This document shows positions 16,886 through 29,068 of a DNA stretch of 64,000 bases, in pieces; positions within the stretch are counted from its first letter, which is position 1; each line of letters opens with the position of its first letter. A program made the position numbers and the translations under genes. The notes beneath the pieces were generated by a model. The model made no database searches. It had not been told where the DNA came from and worked only from the letters and a program-made list of their open reading frames with translations. The DNA comes from Pseudoprevotella muciniphila (GTDB lineage Bacteria; Bacteroidota; Bacteroidia; Bacteroidales; Bacteroidaceae): the NCBI RefSeq assembly GCF_003265305.2, contig NZ_CP033459.1, positions 310,001 to 374,000 of the forward strand, given 5' to 3'.

Positions 16886-18250
16886 TCAATTAACACTGAT
16901 AACCTGACCCGCACCTCTGTATAGTTTTGCAGGTCCATCGAGCAGAACTGCAAGAACCGTTATTTGCGGATCGAGCACTTCGTCAGGTACATCAATATAT
17001 AGGTTGCCAGGCACTTCGCTCCAATAGTTTTTGTTATAAACTTTATAATTGAGCATTGTGCCATTTCCGACAACCCAAACGCGATTTACCTTGTTAACCA
17101 AGCCTTTAATTTCAACAACGCCATTTGGACGATATGGTAGATACAAATACAAGATATCGCCTGAGGGATTTAGCGTTGTATAACCTTGGAAATGTTCGTT
17201 CGGAATACCAGCGCGTGTTTCGTATATGGCTTCCTTATGTTTTGTTATCCATCGTCCGAACTCCTTTAATATATCTATTTCTTCCTGCGGAATAGTGCCA
17301 TCTTCTCGTGGTCCGATGTCAAGTAGCATATTGCCGCCGTTTGATAAACAATCCACAAAGGTGCGAAGTAGCATATAAGGCGACTTAAAATTCTTGTCAT
17401 GTGGCTGCCATCCCCAACTGTCATTCATAGTCATACAAAGTTCCCAATGTGGTTCTTTGGGGCGAACAACAGGCACTCCTTGTTCTGGTGTGGCATAGTC
17501 GCCATAGCCTTGAATGCGCGAATTGAAGATAACATTAGGATTGTCTTTTCTCAGCATACTGACAATGTCTGCAGCACGCCAATCGAGAGCAGTTTGTTCC
17601 CAATCGCCATCAAACCAATACAAATCGGGTTTGAACTGATTGTTGAGTTCTTTCATTTGGGCAAAGTTGAAGTCGCAGAACCTTTGCCAGCGCGCAGTGT
17701 CATCGGAAATCTTATATCTTGTTGTAGTTTTAGTCCAATTGGGATAATCGGGATGTGACCAATCGAGTAGGGAATAATAGAGTCCTAATTTCAAACCACT
17801 ATCTCTTACAGCCTTTACGAAGGGTGTTATCAAGTCTCTTTTAGCAGGTGTTGATTTTTTTGTGCTAAGCGTGCCAGCTTGTGTGTCCCACAGCGCCACA
17901 CCATCGTGATGTTTCGTGGTAATGACAGTGTATTGAGCACCGCTCTCTTTTATGAGTTTAACCCATTCTTGAGGATTGTAGTGTTTTGCAGTGAATCCTT
18001 TTGCTTGTTGCATATATTCAGAGTATGGGATGTAATTGTTATAGAATGACCAACTTTCGGAAATGCCATTCACAGCATATATTCCCCAATGGATAAATAT
18101 ACCCAATTTTGCGTTATCAAACCACTCCATGCGCTGCTTATGTTCAGCAGATTCTTCTACATTTTGTGCTGAAATAGCAGTATTTCCAAGCGAAAACACT
18201 AATGTGGCTATTAAGGTGGGAAATCTCATCATATTCTTTATGTATTTCAT
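16886..18250 (-). CDS. Secreted alpha-L-fucosidase (GH29)
   Basis: A 454-residue exported enzyme; signal peptide ends near ISAQN. GH29 signatures: MEWFDNAKLGIFIHWGIYAV (about 41), TTKHHDGVALWDT (about 111), LGLYYSLLDW (about 155), and DLYWFDGDWE (about 213), whose first Asp after Phe is the probable nucleophile. LDIGPREDGTIPQEE (about 310) is also typical. It releases fucose from oligosaccharides or mucin-type glycans, probably in the periplasm. It lies 4 bp downstream of an AlaX-like gene and 42 bp upstream of the CBM9-like gene. No SusC/SusD pair adjoins, so it is not a classic polysaccharide utilisation locus. Confidence 0.94.
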   Translation of the reverse strand: MKYIKNMMRFPTLIATLVFSLGNTAISAQNVEESAEHKQRMEWFDNAKLGIFIHWGIYAVNGISESWSFYNNYIPYSEYMQQAKGFTAKHYNPQEWVKLIKESGAQYTVITTKHHDGVALWDTQAGTLSTKKSTPAKRDLITPFVKAVRDSGLKLGLYYSLLDWSHPDYPNWTKTTTRYKISDDTARWQRFCDFNFAQMKELNNQFKPDLYWFDGDWEQTALDWRAADIVSMLRKDNPNVIFNSRIQGYGDYATPEQGVPVVRPKEPHWELCMTMNDSWGWQPHDKNFKSPYMLLRTFVDCLSNGGNMLLDIGPREDGTIPQEEIDILKEFGRWITKHKEAIYETRAGIPNEHFQGYTTLNPSGDILYLYLPYRPNGVVEIKGLVNKVNRVWVVGNGTMLNYKVYNKNYWSEVPGNLYIDVPDEVLDPQITVLAVLLDGPAKLYRGAGQVISVN

Positions 18251-18254
18251 GATT

Positions 18255-18728
18255 TTATTCTGATAAAGGTTTTACTTTATAACGTATGCGAAAATTCTTT
18301 TTCTCTTCGTCCCAGTTCGTACCTAAGAGGATAAATTCGCCTATTTCAGACGTGCTATTGACATGGTTTCCTGCACAAAGACAAGCATCATAATCGCCAA
18401 TTCTGACCACTCTAACTGTTTCGCTTGCATTTTCAGGGAGACGTTCCGTTGAAATATCTTCAGGTAAGTCTTGTTGGATATAGTAATGGTATGATACGGG
18501 CAGATTGGCTTGTATTAACTCATTCATTTTCTGTACAATACCATCTACTTGCGCATCCGTTGGTTTAACTTGTATGTGATAACTTATTTTGCTTTTCATG
18601 CGTTCTATATGGGCATTTCTTGATCGTTCGCAGCCGAACATTCTTACCATAGTTTGATTGAGCAAATGTTCTGCTGTGTGGGATGGGGCATGTTCAGACT
18701 TATTATGTTCGTTAAGTTGTTTATCCAT
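18255..18728 (-). CDS. AlaX-type alanyl-tRNA trans-editing protein
   Basis: A 157-residue stand-alone editing domain (threonyl/alanyl tRNA synthetase second additional domain). The zinc ligands are present as HTAEH (about 17-21) and CAGNH (about 117-121), followed by the usual STSEIG, which interacts with mischarged tRNA. Such proteins hydrolyse Ser-tRNA(Ala) or Gly-tRNA(Ala). The family is normally longer in AlaX-M/L; this is the short form. It lies in a leftward run between an HD phosphohydrolase (35 bp upstream) and the fucosidase (4 bp downstream), an odd mix that looks like operon accretion. Confidence 0.87.
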   Translation of the reverse strand: MDKQLNEHNKSEHAPSHTAEHLLNQTMVRMFGCERSRNAHIERMKSKISYHIQVKPTDAQVDGIVQKMNELIQANLPVSYHYYIQQDLPEDISTERLPENASETVRVVRIGDYDACLCAGNHVNSTSEIGEFILLGTNWDEEKKNFRIRYKVKPLSE

Positions 18729-18763
18729 TTGTTATACTCGTCATTTCGTTTTTGAAAAGTTTC

Positions 18764-19975
18764 TTATAATCGCTGATACAAAAGGTAGTATTTGCTATCT
18801 TTCAAATTGGATGTTTCGTTCCGAACGATGTGCGACACACTGCTCAAATCGTGAATATTTCCATTCATGTCTATAAGGTCAATGCCATCAGCAACTGTGG
18901 AGTACATTTCATTTTGTAACTTACGATAGCGCACAAAGTATTTGCTTTCAGAATATGAAATGCCTAATTCTTTTTGCATGAGTTTACACTTTTCTTCAAT
19001 GGTTTCTTCTGATAATGGTGTATCACTTACGATGGCTTTGAAGAGGGTCCTATTTATGAAATCATTGCTCAAAATAGCGAGCACTTTGTCCTCCGATTTT
19101 GACCACATCTTTAATGCAGTAAGAATGTCGCTATCATCAAGCATGGAGTATTGGTTAAGACATTCTGGATCGTTTGCAAATCTTTCGGGTGAAATCTCGT
19201 TGTAAAGAAAGAAATGCAGAGCAGGTGAGCATGGTAATTGATGTCCATCCCTTGCAAGAGACTTTGCACGCTTTAGAGCGCAACGCAACACTTCTTCAGC
19301 AGCAACAGTGGTTTTATGTAGATACACCTGCCAGTACATCACACGACGCGCCATTAGATAATTTTCCACTGTGTAGATGCCTTTCTCGTTTATAAGTAGT
19401 TTGTCATCACGCACCTCCAGCATCTGTATCAAGCGTTGTGCGCCGATGTTCCCCTCACGTACTCCTGTATAGAAACTATCTCTGCACAAGTAATCAAGAC
19501 GATCCATGTCAAGTTGGCTACTGATTAGTTCATGGAGAAAATGCTTTGGATGTTCATTTTTGAAAATACTTATGGCTAATGATAACTCGCCATGCATCGC
19601 TTCATTGATTTGTTCCATCATCATAAGCGAGATGGTCTCGTGGCTCATACCTGGCACGAAAACACTTTCGAGGACATGTGAATATGGACCATGTCCTAAA
19701 TCGTGCATAAGAATGGCTGCCTCTGTGGCTTCAACTTCACTATCGAACAAAAACACGCCCTTGCTTGCAAGTGTACTGAACGCACGTGTCATAAGATGGT
19801 ATGCTCCCAAAGAATGTTGTTTTCTTGTATGTTGAGCACCAGGATAGACCATTGCGCTCGTTCCCAACTGGTGAATGCGTTCAAGTCGTTGGAAATAAGG
19901 GTGCTTTACTATGTTACGGAGGAGTCCGAGAGGGATATGGATAAAACCATATACAGGATCAATGATAGTTGTCAT
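18764..19975 (-). CDS. HD-domain phosphohydrolase (dGTPase/SAMHD1-like)
   Basis: An HD-superfamily metal-dependent phosphohydrolase of about 403 residues. The motif set is complete: HTRKQHSLG (first His), LMHDLGHGPYSH (HD pair), and LDMDRLDYLCRDSFYTG (later Asp), matching the family that hydrolyses deoxynucleoside triphosphates or related nucleotides. The frame is open up to 20095, but the conserved start IIDPVYGFIHIP and a -7-like box at 20002-20009 favour the ATG at 19975; another ATG at 20014 is possible. It is divergent from serS and heads the leftward group with the AlaX, fucosidase and CBM9-like genes. Confidence 0.9.
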   Translation of the reverse strand: MTTIIDPVYGFIHIPLGLLRNIVKHPYFQRLERIHQLGTSAMVYPGAQHTRKQHSLGAYHLMTRAFSTLASKGVFLFDSEVEATEAAILMHDLGHGPYSHVLESVFVPGMSHETISLMMMEQINEAMHGELSLAISIFKNEHPKHFLHELISSQLDMDRLDYLCRDSFYTGVREGNIGAQRLIQMLEVRDDKLLINEKGIYTVENYLMARRVMYWQVYLHKTTVAAEEVLRCALKRAKSLARDGHQLPCSPALHFFLYNEISPERFANDPECLNQYSMLDDSDILTALKMWSKSEDKVLAILSNDFINRTLFKAIVSDTPLSEETIEEKCKLMQKELGISYSESKYFVRYRKLQNEMYSTVADGIDLIDMNGNIHDLSSVSHIVRNETSNLKDSKYYLLYQRL

Positions 19976-20001
19976 TAGGAAGTGATGAGGATTTTCCTCT
20001 G

Positions 20002-20039
20002 CAAATTTAGTCATAAATAGTATTATTTCGCTATTTTTG
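20002..20039. promoter_or_regulatory. Divergent -7 boxes for the HD gene and serS
   Basis: A minus-strand -7 box TAAATTTG (20002-20009) would start transcription near 19996 for the HD gene. A plus-strand -7 box TATTTTTG (20032-20039) would start near 20046 for serS. Neither has a perfect TTTG at the right distance, so both are partial matches. Confidence 0.4.
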
Positions 20040-20101
20040 CAGATTAAAGATATGAACACTGATTCAATATTCTCTAACTGATAACAAATATTCATAATAA
20101 T

Positions 20102-21376
20102 ATGCTAACAATTAAACAAATTACAGATGACAAAGAGGCCGTCATTCGCGGTCTGGAAAAAAAGCATTTCAAAAATGCCCGTGAAGCGGTTGATGCCGTT
20201 TTAGGGTTCAATGATATAAGAAAGAAGACGCAGGCAGAACTGGACAATAATCTTTCACAATTGAAAAGCATCTCAAAGAGTATAGGGCTCCTCATGAAAG
20301 AAGGAAAGAAAGATGAAGCAGAGGCCGCCAAGCAAAAAGTAGCAGCAATAAAAGAAAGCAATAAGTCTCTTGAAGAACGCATGGCAAAAGCACAAGAAGA
20401 CATGACAGCCATGCTTCTTACTATTCCAAACTTGCCATACGACTTAGTGCCAGAAGGTGCTACTGCTGAAGACAATGAAATTGTAAAAACTGGCGGACAT
20501 GACATACCATTACCTGAGAATCCGCTGCCTCACTGGGAGTTAGCAAAAAAATACAATCTTATTGATTTTGATCTTGGTGTTAAGGTAACAGGCGCTGGCT
20601 TCCCCGTATATATAGGGTGGGGTGCACGTCTTCAACGCGCTCTTATCAATTTTTTTCTTGACGAAGCAAGAAAAGCTGGCTATACTGAAATCATGCCGCC
20701 TACTGTGGTAAATACTGCGTCAGGCTACGGCACAGGGCAACTCCCTGATAAAGAAGGGCAGATGTATCATTGCGAAAATGATGATTTGTATCTTATTCCA
20801 ACCGCAGAAGTTCCTGTAACAAACATCTATCGCGATGTTATACTTGACGAGAAGCAATTGCCTATTAAGAATTGCGCATACACACAGTGTTTCCGCCGTG
20901 AAGCAGGTTCTTACGGAAAAGACGTAAGAGGTCTAAATCGTCTTCATGAATTCTCTAAAATAGAAATTGTACGCATTGACACGCCTGAACATTCTGCAGA
21001 GTCACATCAAGAGATGCTTGACCATGTAGAAGGATTGCTACAAAAACTTGAATTACCTTATCGCATTCTGCGCCTATGTGGTGGCGATATCAGTTTTACC
21101 GCAGCACTTTGTTACGATTTTGAAGTTTATAGCGAAGCCCAACAAAGATGGTTAGAGGTAAGTTCAGTCTCTAATTTCGATACCTATCAAGCCAATCGTT
21201 TGCATTGTCGTTATCGCAATGCAGAGAAGAAAATTCAACTTTGCCACACTCTTAATGGTTCTGCACTCGCGCTGCCACGCATAGTTGCAGCATTACTTGA
21301 GAACTTCCAGACACCCGACGGTATTCGTGTTCCTAAGGCGCTACAACCTTATATGGGTACTGATTTGATTTGTTGA
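20102..21376 (+). CDS. serS: Seryl-tRNA synthetase
   Basis: A 424-residue class II synthetase charging tRNA-Ser. The N-terminal ~110 residues are the long antiparallel coiled coil that grips the tRNA-Ser variable arm. The catalytic core shows motif 1 (ALINFFLDEARKAGYTEIMPP), the serine-binding LIPTAEVPVTNIY, motif 2 (CFRREAGSYGKDVRGLNRLHEF) and motif 3 near LNGSALALPRIVAALLENFQ. Length is normal. It opens a tight rightward operon: ruvX follows by 25 bp, def by another 23 bp and the GH2 gene by 25 bp. Confidence 0.97.
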   Translation: MLTIKQITDDKEAVIRGLEKKHFKNAREAVDAVLGFNDIRKKTQAELDNNLSQLKSISKSIGLLMKEGKKDEAEAAKQKVAAIKESNKSLEERMAKAQEDMTAMLLTIPNLPYDLVPEGATAEDNEIVKTGGHDIPLPENPLPHWELAKKYNLIDFDLGVKVTGAGFPVYIGWGARLQRALINFFLDEARKAGYTEIMPPTVVNTASGYGTGQLPDKEGQMYHCENDDLYLIPTAEVPVTNIYRDVILDEKQLPIKNCAYTQCFRREAGSYGKDVRGLNRLHEFSKIEIVRIDTPEHSAESHQEMLDHVEGLLQKLELPYRILRLCGGDISFTAALCYDFEVYSEAQQRWLEVSSVSNFDTYQANRLHCRYRNAEKKIQLCHTLNGSALALPRIVAALLENFQTPDGIRVPKALQPYMGTDLIC

Positions 21377-21401
21377 TTCTTATTTCAAGATAATATCATC
21401 A

Positions 21402-21827
21402 ATGGGCAGGTTGCTTTCCATCGATTATGGTACAAAACGTTGTGGCATCGCAGTTTCCGATACGCTGCAAATCATAGCCAACGGATTAACCACAGTCAAG
21501 ACGTCTGAGTTGTTGTCATTTCTAAAGGAATATGCCAATAAGGAGGATGTGGAATGTTTTGTCATGGGAAAGCCTATGCAGACCAATGGTGCGCCATCCG
21601 ACACATACAGCAAAGTCATGTCCTTTGCCAAACAACTCGAAAAGGCATTCCCTGATATTCCCGTAGATTTCTATGACGAACGTTACACTTCTGTCATTGC
21701 CCATCAAGCCATGTTGGATGGTGGGCTAAAAAAGAAACAACGGCAGGACAAAGCCTTAGTGGACGAAATCAGTGCCTGCATTATTCTACAGGATTATATG
21801 AACAGCAAGCAAAGAAATAAAGTATAA
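21402..21827 (+). CDS. ruvX: Putative pre-16S rRNA nuclease / Holliday-junction resolvase-like YqgF
   Basis: A 141-residue RNase H-fold protein. LLSIDYGTKRCGIAVSD at the N-terminus carries the first catalytic Asp; FVMGKPMQTNG and VDFYDERYTSV follow; VDEISACIILQDYM supplies the last acidic residue. The family (YqgF/RuvX) trims the 5' end of pre-16S rRNA in E. coli and has been proposed as a resolvase. It lies in the serS operon, so it is a housekeeping RNA gene. Length and motifs are normal. Confidence 0.93.
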   Translation: MGRLLSIDYGTKRCGIAVSDTLQIIANGLTTVKTSELLSFLKEYANKEDVECFVMGKPMQTNGAPSDTYSKVMSFAKQLEKAFPDIPVDFYDERYTSVIAHQAMLDGGLKKKQRQDKALVDEISACIILQDYMNSKQRNKV

Positions 21828-21850
21828 AGAAATAACATTAAATAATACAA

Positions 21851-22405
21851 ATGATACTACCAATTTATACATACGGGCAGAATGTACTAAGGGAAGAAAC
21901 TGAAGACGTTACTCCTGAATACCCTGAATTATCTCAACTTATTCAGAACATGTTTGAGACGATGTATAAGTCGGAAGGTGTAGGACTGGCAGCACCTCAG
22001 GTTGGCCTTCCCATACGCCTGATTGTTGTAACACTCGATGTTCTCAAGGATGAGTACCCTGAATATGAGGGTTTCAACAAGGCTTACATCAATCCTTACA
22101 TAGAGGAAGAAAGTTCGGAAACGGTGATGATAGAGGAAGGCTGTCTCAGCATACCAGGCATTCATGAAAAAGTTAAAAGACCATCAAGAGTGAGAATATC
22201 ATATCAGGATGAAAAATTTGAGATGCACGATGAGTGGGTTGACGGTTACCTCGCCCGTGTGCTGCAACACGAAATAGACCATCTCGATGGATTTCTTTTT
22301 ACAGACAGGCTCTCACCACTACGTAAACGTCTTGTCCGGAAAAGTCTCACAAACATCATTAAGGGAAAGGTGAGTTGCAATTACAAGATTAAAACAGCCC
22401 ACTAA
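21851..22405 (+). CDS. def: Peptide deformylase
   Basis: A 184-residue metalloenzyme removing the formyl group from nascent N-terminal Met. All three motifs are intact: EGVGLAAPQVG (about 39-49), EEGCLSIPG (about 95-103; Cys ligand) and LQHEIDHLDG (about 138-147; two His ligands and the catalytic Glu). It is preceded by ruvX (23 bp) and followed by a secreted GH2 gene (25 bp). The cytosolic context and length are normal. Confidence 0.96.
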   Translation: MILPIYTYGQNVLREETEDVTPEYPELSQLIQNMFETMYKSEGVGLAAPQVGLPIRLIVVTLDVLKDEYPEYEGFNKAYINPYIEEESSETVMIEEGCLSIPGIHEKVKRPSRVRISYQDEKFEMHDEWVDGYLARVLQHEIDHLDGFLFTDRLSPLRKRLVRKSLTNIIKGKVSCNYKIKTAH

Positions 22406-22418
22406 ATGAAATCGATAA

Positions 22419-25535
<3,117 letters not shown>

Positions 25536-25558
25536 GATTACAACTAATCACATAATAA

Positions 25559-25589
25559 AATCGGGAGCGGTATAGTGCCGTTCCCGATT
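25559..25589. terminator. Terminator between GH2 and methyltransferase genes
   Basis: A 12-bp stem with one G-T pair, AATCGGGAGCGG/CCGTTCCCGATT (25559-25570, 25578-25589), with a 7-nt loop; placed between converging genes. Confidence 0.75.
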
Positions 25590-25607
25590 GTTTCGTAAAT
25601 GTCTATA

Positions 25608-26291
25608 TCAAACTTTAAACAATTCAAAAATAAGATACGAACTATACTCTTTAAGCAATCTTGAATTGGCTAACGCATAGTCGATGCTACACATGGGTTT
25701 GCGCAGGAATTTCGGGAGGCGATGGATGGGTGCTAACATGATGCCTTTTACTTGCCTTATTTCGAAAAGTCCTTGGCATAACTCCTGCATGAGTTTGATG
25801 TCCAGGCTTGTGTTGCCGTGCCACAGTTCGGGTTTTCGGTTGGTGAGTTTTCTGCGTTTCAGCGAGGGGATGTCGCAGATCCACCTGCCGCCGGGCGCAA
25901 TGATGCGGTGCATTTCGTGAAGCACTTTGACTACTGTGTCCTCATCAAGGTGCATCAGGAAATGAAAGGAAAGAACCGTTTCAAACGAACGGTCTTGAAA
26001 TGGTGTCTTGCAAGCATCAGTGAGTGTGAATTGTTTATCTGGGTGCTGCTTTTGTGCTATCTTCAACATCTCCACACTGGCATCGGCGCACTCGGATGCA
26101 TAGCCTGTAAGTCGCCCGGTGCCGCAGGGCAGGTCAAGAGTGCCTTCGGGCGACACGTTAAGGGTGTCCAATGCACGCCTTTCCTGTTGGTCGATAAAGC
26201 GCCCGTATGTGTTGGCAAAGCGGTCGTTGTCGTACTGTTTTGCGATATTGTTGTAATAATCGACAACTCTGTCTTCTTCCAAAGTGCTCAT
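25608..26291 (-). CDS. Class I SAM-dependent methyltransferase
   Basis: A 227-residue methyltransferase of the Rossmann class I type. LDLPCGTGRLTGY (about 52-64) is the SAM-binding glycine motif; DAS and TDACKTPFQDRSFETVLSFHFLMHL mark motifs II and III, and IAPGGRWICDIP (about 130) is typical of the UbiE-like/methyltransferase-11 group. Substrate cannot be told; the C-terminus is basic and may bind a small molecule or lipid head group. It is 40 bp downstream of the DUF4831 gene on the same strand and converges on the GH2 gene. Confidence 0.85.
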   Translation of the reverse strand: MSTLEEDRVVDYYNNIAKQYDNDRFANTYGRFIDQQERRALDTLNVSPEGTLDLPCGTGRLTGYASECADASVEMLKIAQKQHPDKQFTLTDACKTPFQDRSFETVLSFHFLMHLDEDTVVKVLHEMHRIIAPGGRWICDIPSLKRRKLTNRKPELWHGNTSLDIKLMQELCQGLFEIRQVKGIMLAPIHRLPKFLRKPMCSIDYALANSRLLKEYSSYLIFELFKV

Positions 26292-26327
26292 ATTGTCAAA
26301 GAAAATGCTAATTTATGATAGGGTAGG

Positions 26328-26355
26328 ACAACTATTTTCGTCTAAAAATAGTTGT
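26328..26355 (-). terminator. Stem-loop over the stop codon of the DUF4831 gene
   Basis: An 11-bp perfect stem ACAACTATTTT/AAAATAGTTGT (26328-26338, 26345-26355) with a 6-nt loop, spanning the last codons and stop of the DUF4831 gene. There is no T run after it, so it may be a weak terminator or an RNA-stability element. Confidence 0.45.
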
Positions 26356-27468
26356 TCTGTTCGTATTAGGAGATGCCGACGGTGCCGGTGATACTGCAGT
26401 GGTTGTTTTCTCTCCTTTTTCAATCTTCAAAATTCCACCATTTACCGGTGAATAGGTTATTTTCGTACCGAAATTATTGTCGAAATAGTCGTTACTTAGT
26501 TTTGCTGTATGTCCAAATTGCGCCATTGGTACGGTGGTGGTTAGAAGTTGTTTTGTACCGAGTGTAATTGTTGCTTTAACATTCGCAGGGATGCAATACA
26601 CAACACCTTCTTGATTGTTTACATTCGCCAGTGTGTCGGGTGTGCATTCAAACTTTATTTTGTATGGGGTGCCGCTAACGTCGTCTTTGGCTGTCAAACC
26701 ATAGTATTTTGAAAATCTGAATGCCACATCTTCCGTTTTGTCGCGACTTGGAACGTAGTTTGTGGTTAGTATGTGCGTCTCAATTTGTTTGGTACCCGTG
26801 AACAATTTCAACAATGCATTTTCTTCTCTTTCGAGTTCACGTAACATGACGTCCATCTGCTCTTTATCAACCGGCATATAGTCTGCTTCGCCTTTCGCCA
26901 AAGAACTGCGCTTCCGTCGTATATCGCATATTTCGCGATAAGCAGCGCGTGCCATTTCTTCCTTGCTCCCAGCCTGAAGCATAAGCGGTGTGCGATATGT
27001 GCTGCCTGTTTTGTCTGCTGCCTGAAGTAATGATGTGGCGGGCTTTATGAGTTGTGGTAATTCGGGTAAGTCGCCATTTATCGCCAACAGGCAATGGTCC
27101 GAACTGAGTTTAACAAAGCCTGATGATGAATTCTCTGGGTCGAATTTTATGGTATAACTTTTGCTTTCATCTGCAATGCCGTAAGGTGTCAGCATGAGCG
27201 ACTTAATTCGCCAATTATCGCATTGTTCTGTCATTACATCAGTCAAATCCAAGTATGATGCTGCGTATTCCGACAATTCACCAGGAAAGAACGTGGTACG
27301 TTCTGCTGTTATTGCTATTTGCAGAGCAGTTTTCGGCAGACGATATTGCACGGATTTCAAAGCAACCGGTTTTTGCTGCTCACTACTTAAATTTTGGCGT
27401 ACTACCTGTGCAGTAACTGACAAAAATCCGAGGACTATTGAGAAAAGTAATATAAGTACCCGTTTCAT
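26332..27468 (-). CDS. DUF4831 family exported protein
   Basis: A protein of about 378 residues with a Sec signal peptide (MKRVLILLFSIVLGFLSVTAQ), matching the Bacteroidetes DUF4831 pattern: ALKSVQYRLPKTALQIAITA, then YAASYLDLTDV, WRIKSLMLTPYG and SYTIKF. Late residues show repeated YKIKFECTP-type strands, suggesting a beta-rich periplasmic fold. The open frame continues to 27510, but the ATG at 27468 starts the signal peptide directly and is preferred. It lies 51 bp after nnr. Function is unknown. Confidence 0.82.
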   Translation of the reverse strand: MKRVLILLFSIVLGFLSVTAQVVRQNLSSEQQKPVALKSVQYRLPKTALQIAITAERTTFFPGELSEYAASYLDLTDVMTEQCDNWRIKSLMLTPYGIADESKSYTIKFDPENSSSGFVKLSSDHCLLAINGDLPELPQLIKPATSLLQAADKTGSTYRTPLMLQAGSKEEMARAAYREICDIRRKRSSLAKGEADYMPVDKEQMDVMLRELEREENALLKLFTGTKQIETHILTTNYVPSRDKTEDVAFRFSKYYGLTAKDDVSGTPYKIKFECTPDTLANVNNQEGVVYCIPANVKATITLGTKQLLTTTVPMAQFGHTAKLSNDYFDNNFGTKITYSPVNGGILKIEKGEKTTTAVSPAPSASPNTNRTTIFRRK

Positions 27469-27519
27469 AATTTCCATTCTATATATTACAGGGAATAGAC
27501 GTACAATCATACTTGTTCG

Positions 27520-29037
27520 TTACATATTGAGCAAGTCTCTGAATGAATTGCTAATGTTATTGACAATGTCGGATGCTGTTATGCTATACTCTCCGAGTGT
27601 AGATGAAGCCAAGTCGCCCGCCTTTCCATGAAGGAACACTGCTATCAATGCTGCAACTGAAGGTTGATAGTGCTGGGCAAGCAAACTGACTATAATGCCA
27701 CTAAGCACATCGCCGCTTCCCGCTGTTGCCATTCCGGAATTGCCTGTGGAATTGAAATACACGCGACCGTCCGGCAAACAAATAGCAGTATGATGTCCTT
27801 TTAAGATTACTATTAGTTCATGACTTTCAGACAGTTCCTGTGCCACTTTCAGCCTGCTATAGCCATCATTCTTACAGTCAGTAAGTCGCTGAAATTCTAA
27901 AGGATGGGGTGTGATGATTGTTTTTGCCGGCAAAAAATCCAACCATTCCTTATTCCGGGCGATGATGTTAAGGGCATCAGCATCAAGCACCAATGGACAA
28001 CGTGTACGCCTAATCTGGTCATAGAGAGCACGGGACGTGTCGGTATGCGTACCGATGCCGGGCCCTATGCAAATGGCGTCAAAGCGCGTATCACTACTGA
28101 TGGGGTTACAGAATCGCTTCTCATTATAATCATGGTGAATTATAGCCTCAGGTAGCCCTATCTGAATGATATTGTTGTTTAGTAGAGGTGTATGGACCAT
28201 TACTTTACCACATCCCGAACGCAAGCACGCACTCCCTGCCAAAAGTGCAGCGCCAGCCATGCCATATTGCCCGGCAACAATCATAGCAGTGCCGAACGTT
28301 CCCTTGTTTCCTGAATTTACACGAGGCTTGAACAACTCTCTAATATAATCCGCCTCTATGTATTCGTAGGGAGTAGATGTGGAATTTATCTTTGACGAAG
28401 ACAACTGTATGTCCAAAACTTTTAATTTTCCAACATACATCTCATTTTCATCGAACATGAAAGCCAATTTGCGAAATTGGAAAGTGAGCGTCAGAGATGC
28501 CCTTACAATGCTTTCAAGATTGTTAGAGGAGTTGTCTTCACACATCAAACCTGACGGTACGTCAATAGACACAACTGTGCACCCTGTACTATTGATAAAA
28601 CGCACCAATGTTGCAAAACCGCCTTCCAACGGGCGAGACAGCCCTGTACCAAACAGACCATCAATGATAAGTGTGTCTGCAGAAAGTTCCGGTGGCTCAA
28701 AAGTGCTTGTTATCTCTGTGAGATGGCCCTCACCCAACGATTTCAGTCTTTCTGCCTCTTCTTTACAGTCGGCGCTGATCCGGCTTGCTATATTGAAGAG
28801 GTAAGTCTTCACAGCATATCCTCCACAAATAAGCATTCTCGCGACAGCCAAAGCATCTCCACCATTATTGCCCGGTCCGGCAAAGACCACTATTGGTGTG
28901 CTTGTTGACCATTGCGAAGTTATGGCATCTGTCAGGCTGTAAGCCGCACGTTCCATCAGGTCAATAGAAGAGATGCCCTCGTCCGAAATGGTGAAGGCAT
29001 CTATTTCTTTAATCTGTTTCGCAGTTGGTATTATCAT
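27520..29037 (-). CDS. nnr: Bifunctional NAD(P)H-hydrate repair enzyme (epimerase + dehydratase)
   Basis: About 505 residues in two domains. The N-terminal epimerase half (NAXE) shows VVFAGPGNNGGDALAVARML and LIIDGLFGTGL; the C-terminal dehydratase half (NAXD) shows GKVMVHTPL, AICIGPGIGTHTDT, LVLDADALN and NSTGNSGMATAGSGDVLSGI, the ADP/ATP-binding signature. The enzyme repairs damaged hydrated NADH and NADPH. The frame is open to 29139, overlapping the HAD gene; the ATG at 29037, directly before IIPTAKQIKEIDAF, is the likely start. Last Gly-rich motif is intact, so both activities should be functional. Confidence 0.94.
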   Translation of the reverse strand: MIIPTAKQIKEIDAFTISDEGISSIDLMERAAYSLTDAITSQWSTSTPIVVFAGPGNNGGDALAVARMLICGGYAVKTYLFNIASRISADCKEEAERLKSLGEGHLTEITSTFEPPELSADTLIIDGLFGTGLSRPLEGGFATLVRFINSTGCTVVSIDVPSGLMCEDNSSNNLESIVRASLTLTFQFRKLAFMFDENEMYVGKLKVLDIQLSSSKINSTSTPYEYIEADYIRELFKPRVNSGNKGTFGTAMIVAGQYGMAGAALLAGSACLRSGCGKVMVHTPLLNNNIIQIGLPEAIIHHDYNEKRFCNPISSDTRFDAICIGPGIGTHTDTSRALYDQIRRTRCPLVLDADALNIIARNKEWLDFLPAKTIITPHPLEFQRLTDCKNDGYSRLKVAQELSESHELIVILKGHHTAICLPDGRVYFNSTGNSGMATAGSGDVLSGIIVSLLAQHYQPSVAALIAVFLHGKAGDLASSTLGEYSITASDIVNNISNSFRDLLNM

Positions 29038-29068
29038 GTTTTCAAGAATCTGGAAAATATAGCAATTG

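Noticed and set aside
18764-20095. Start of the HD gene at 20095
   Set aside because: The added 40 residues have no family similarity and would nearly abut the serS start; a -7 box lies within this extension.
27469-27510. Upstream start for the DUF4831 gene
   Set aside because: The extra 14 residues precede a perfect signal peptide start; the ATG at 27468 is more plausible.
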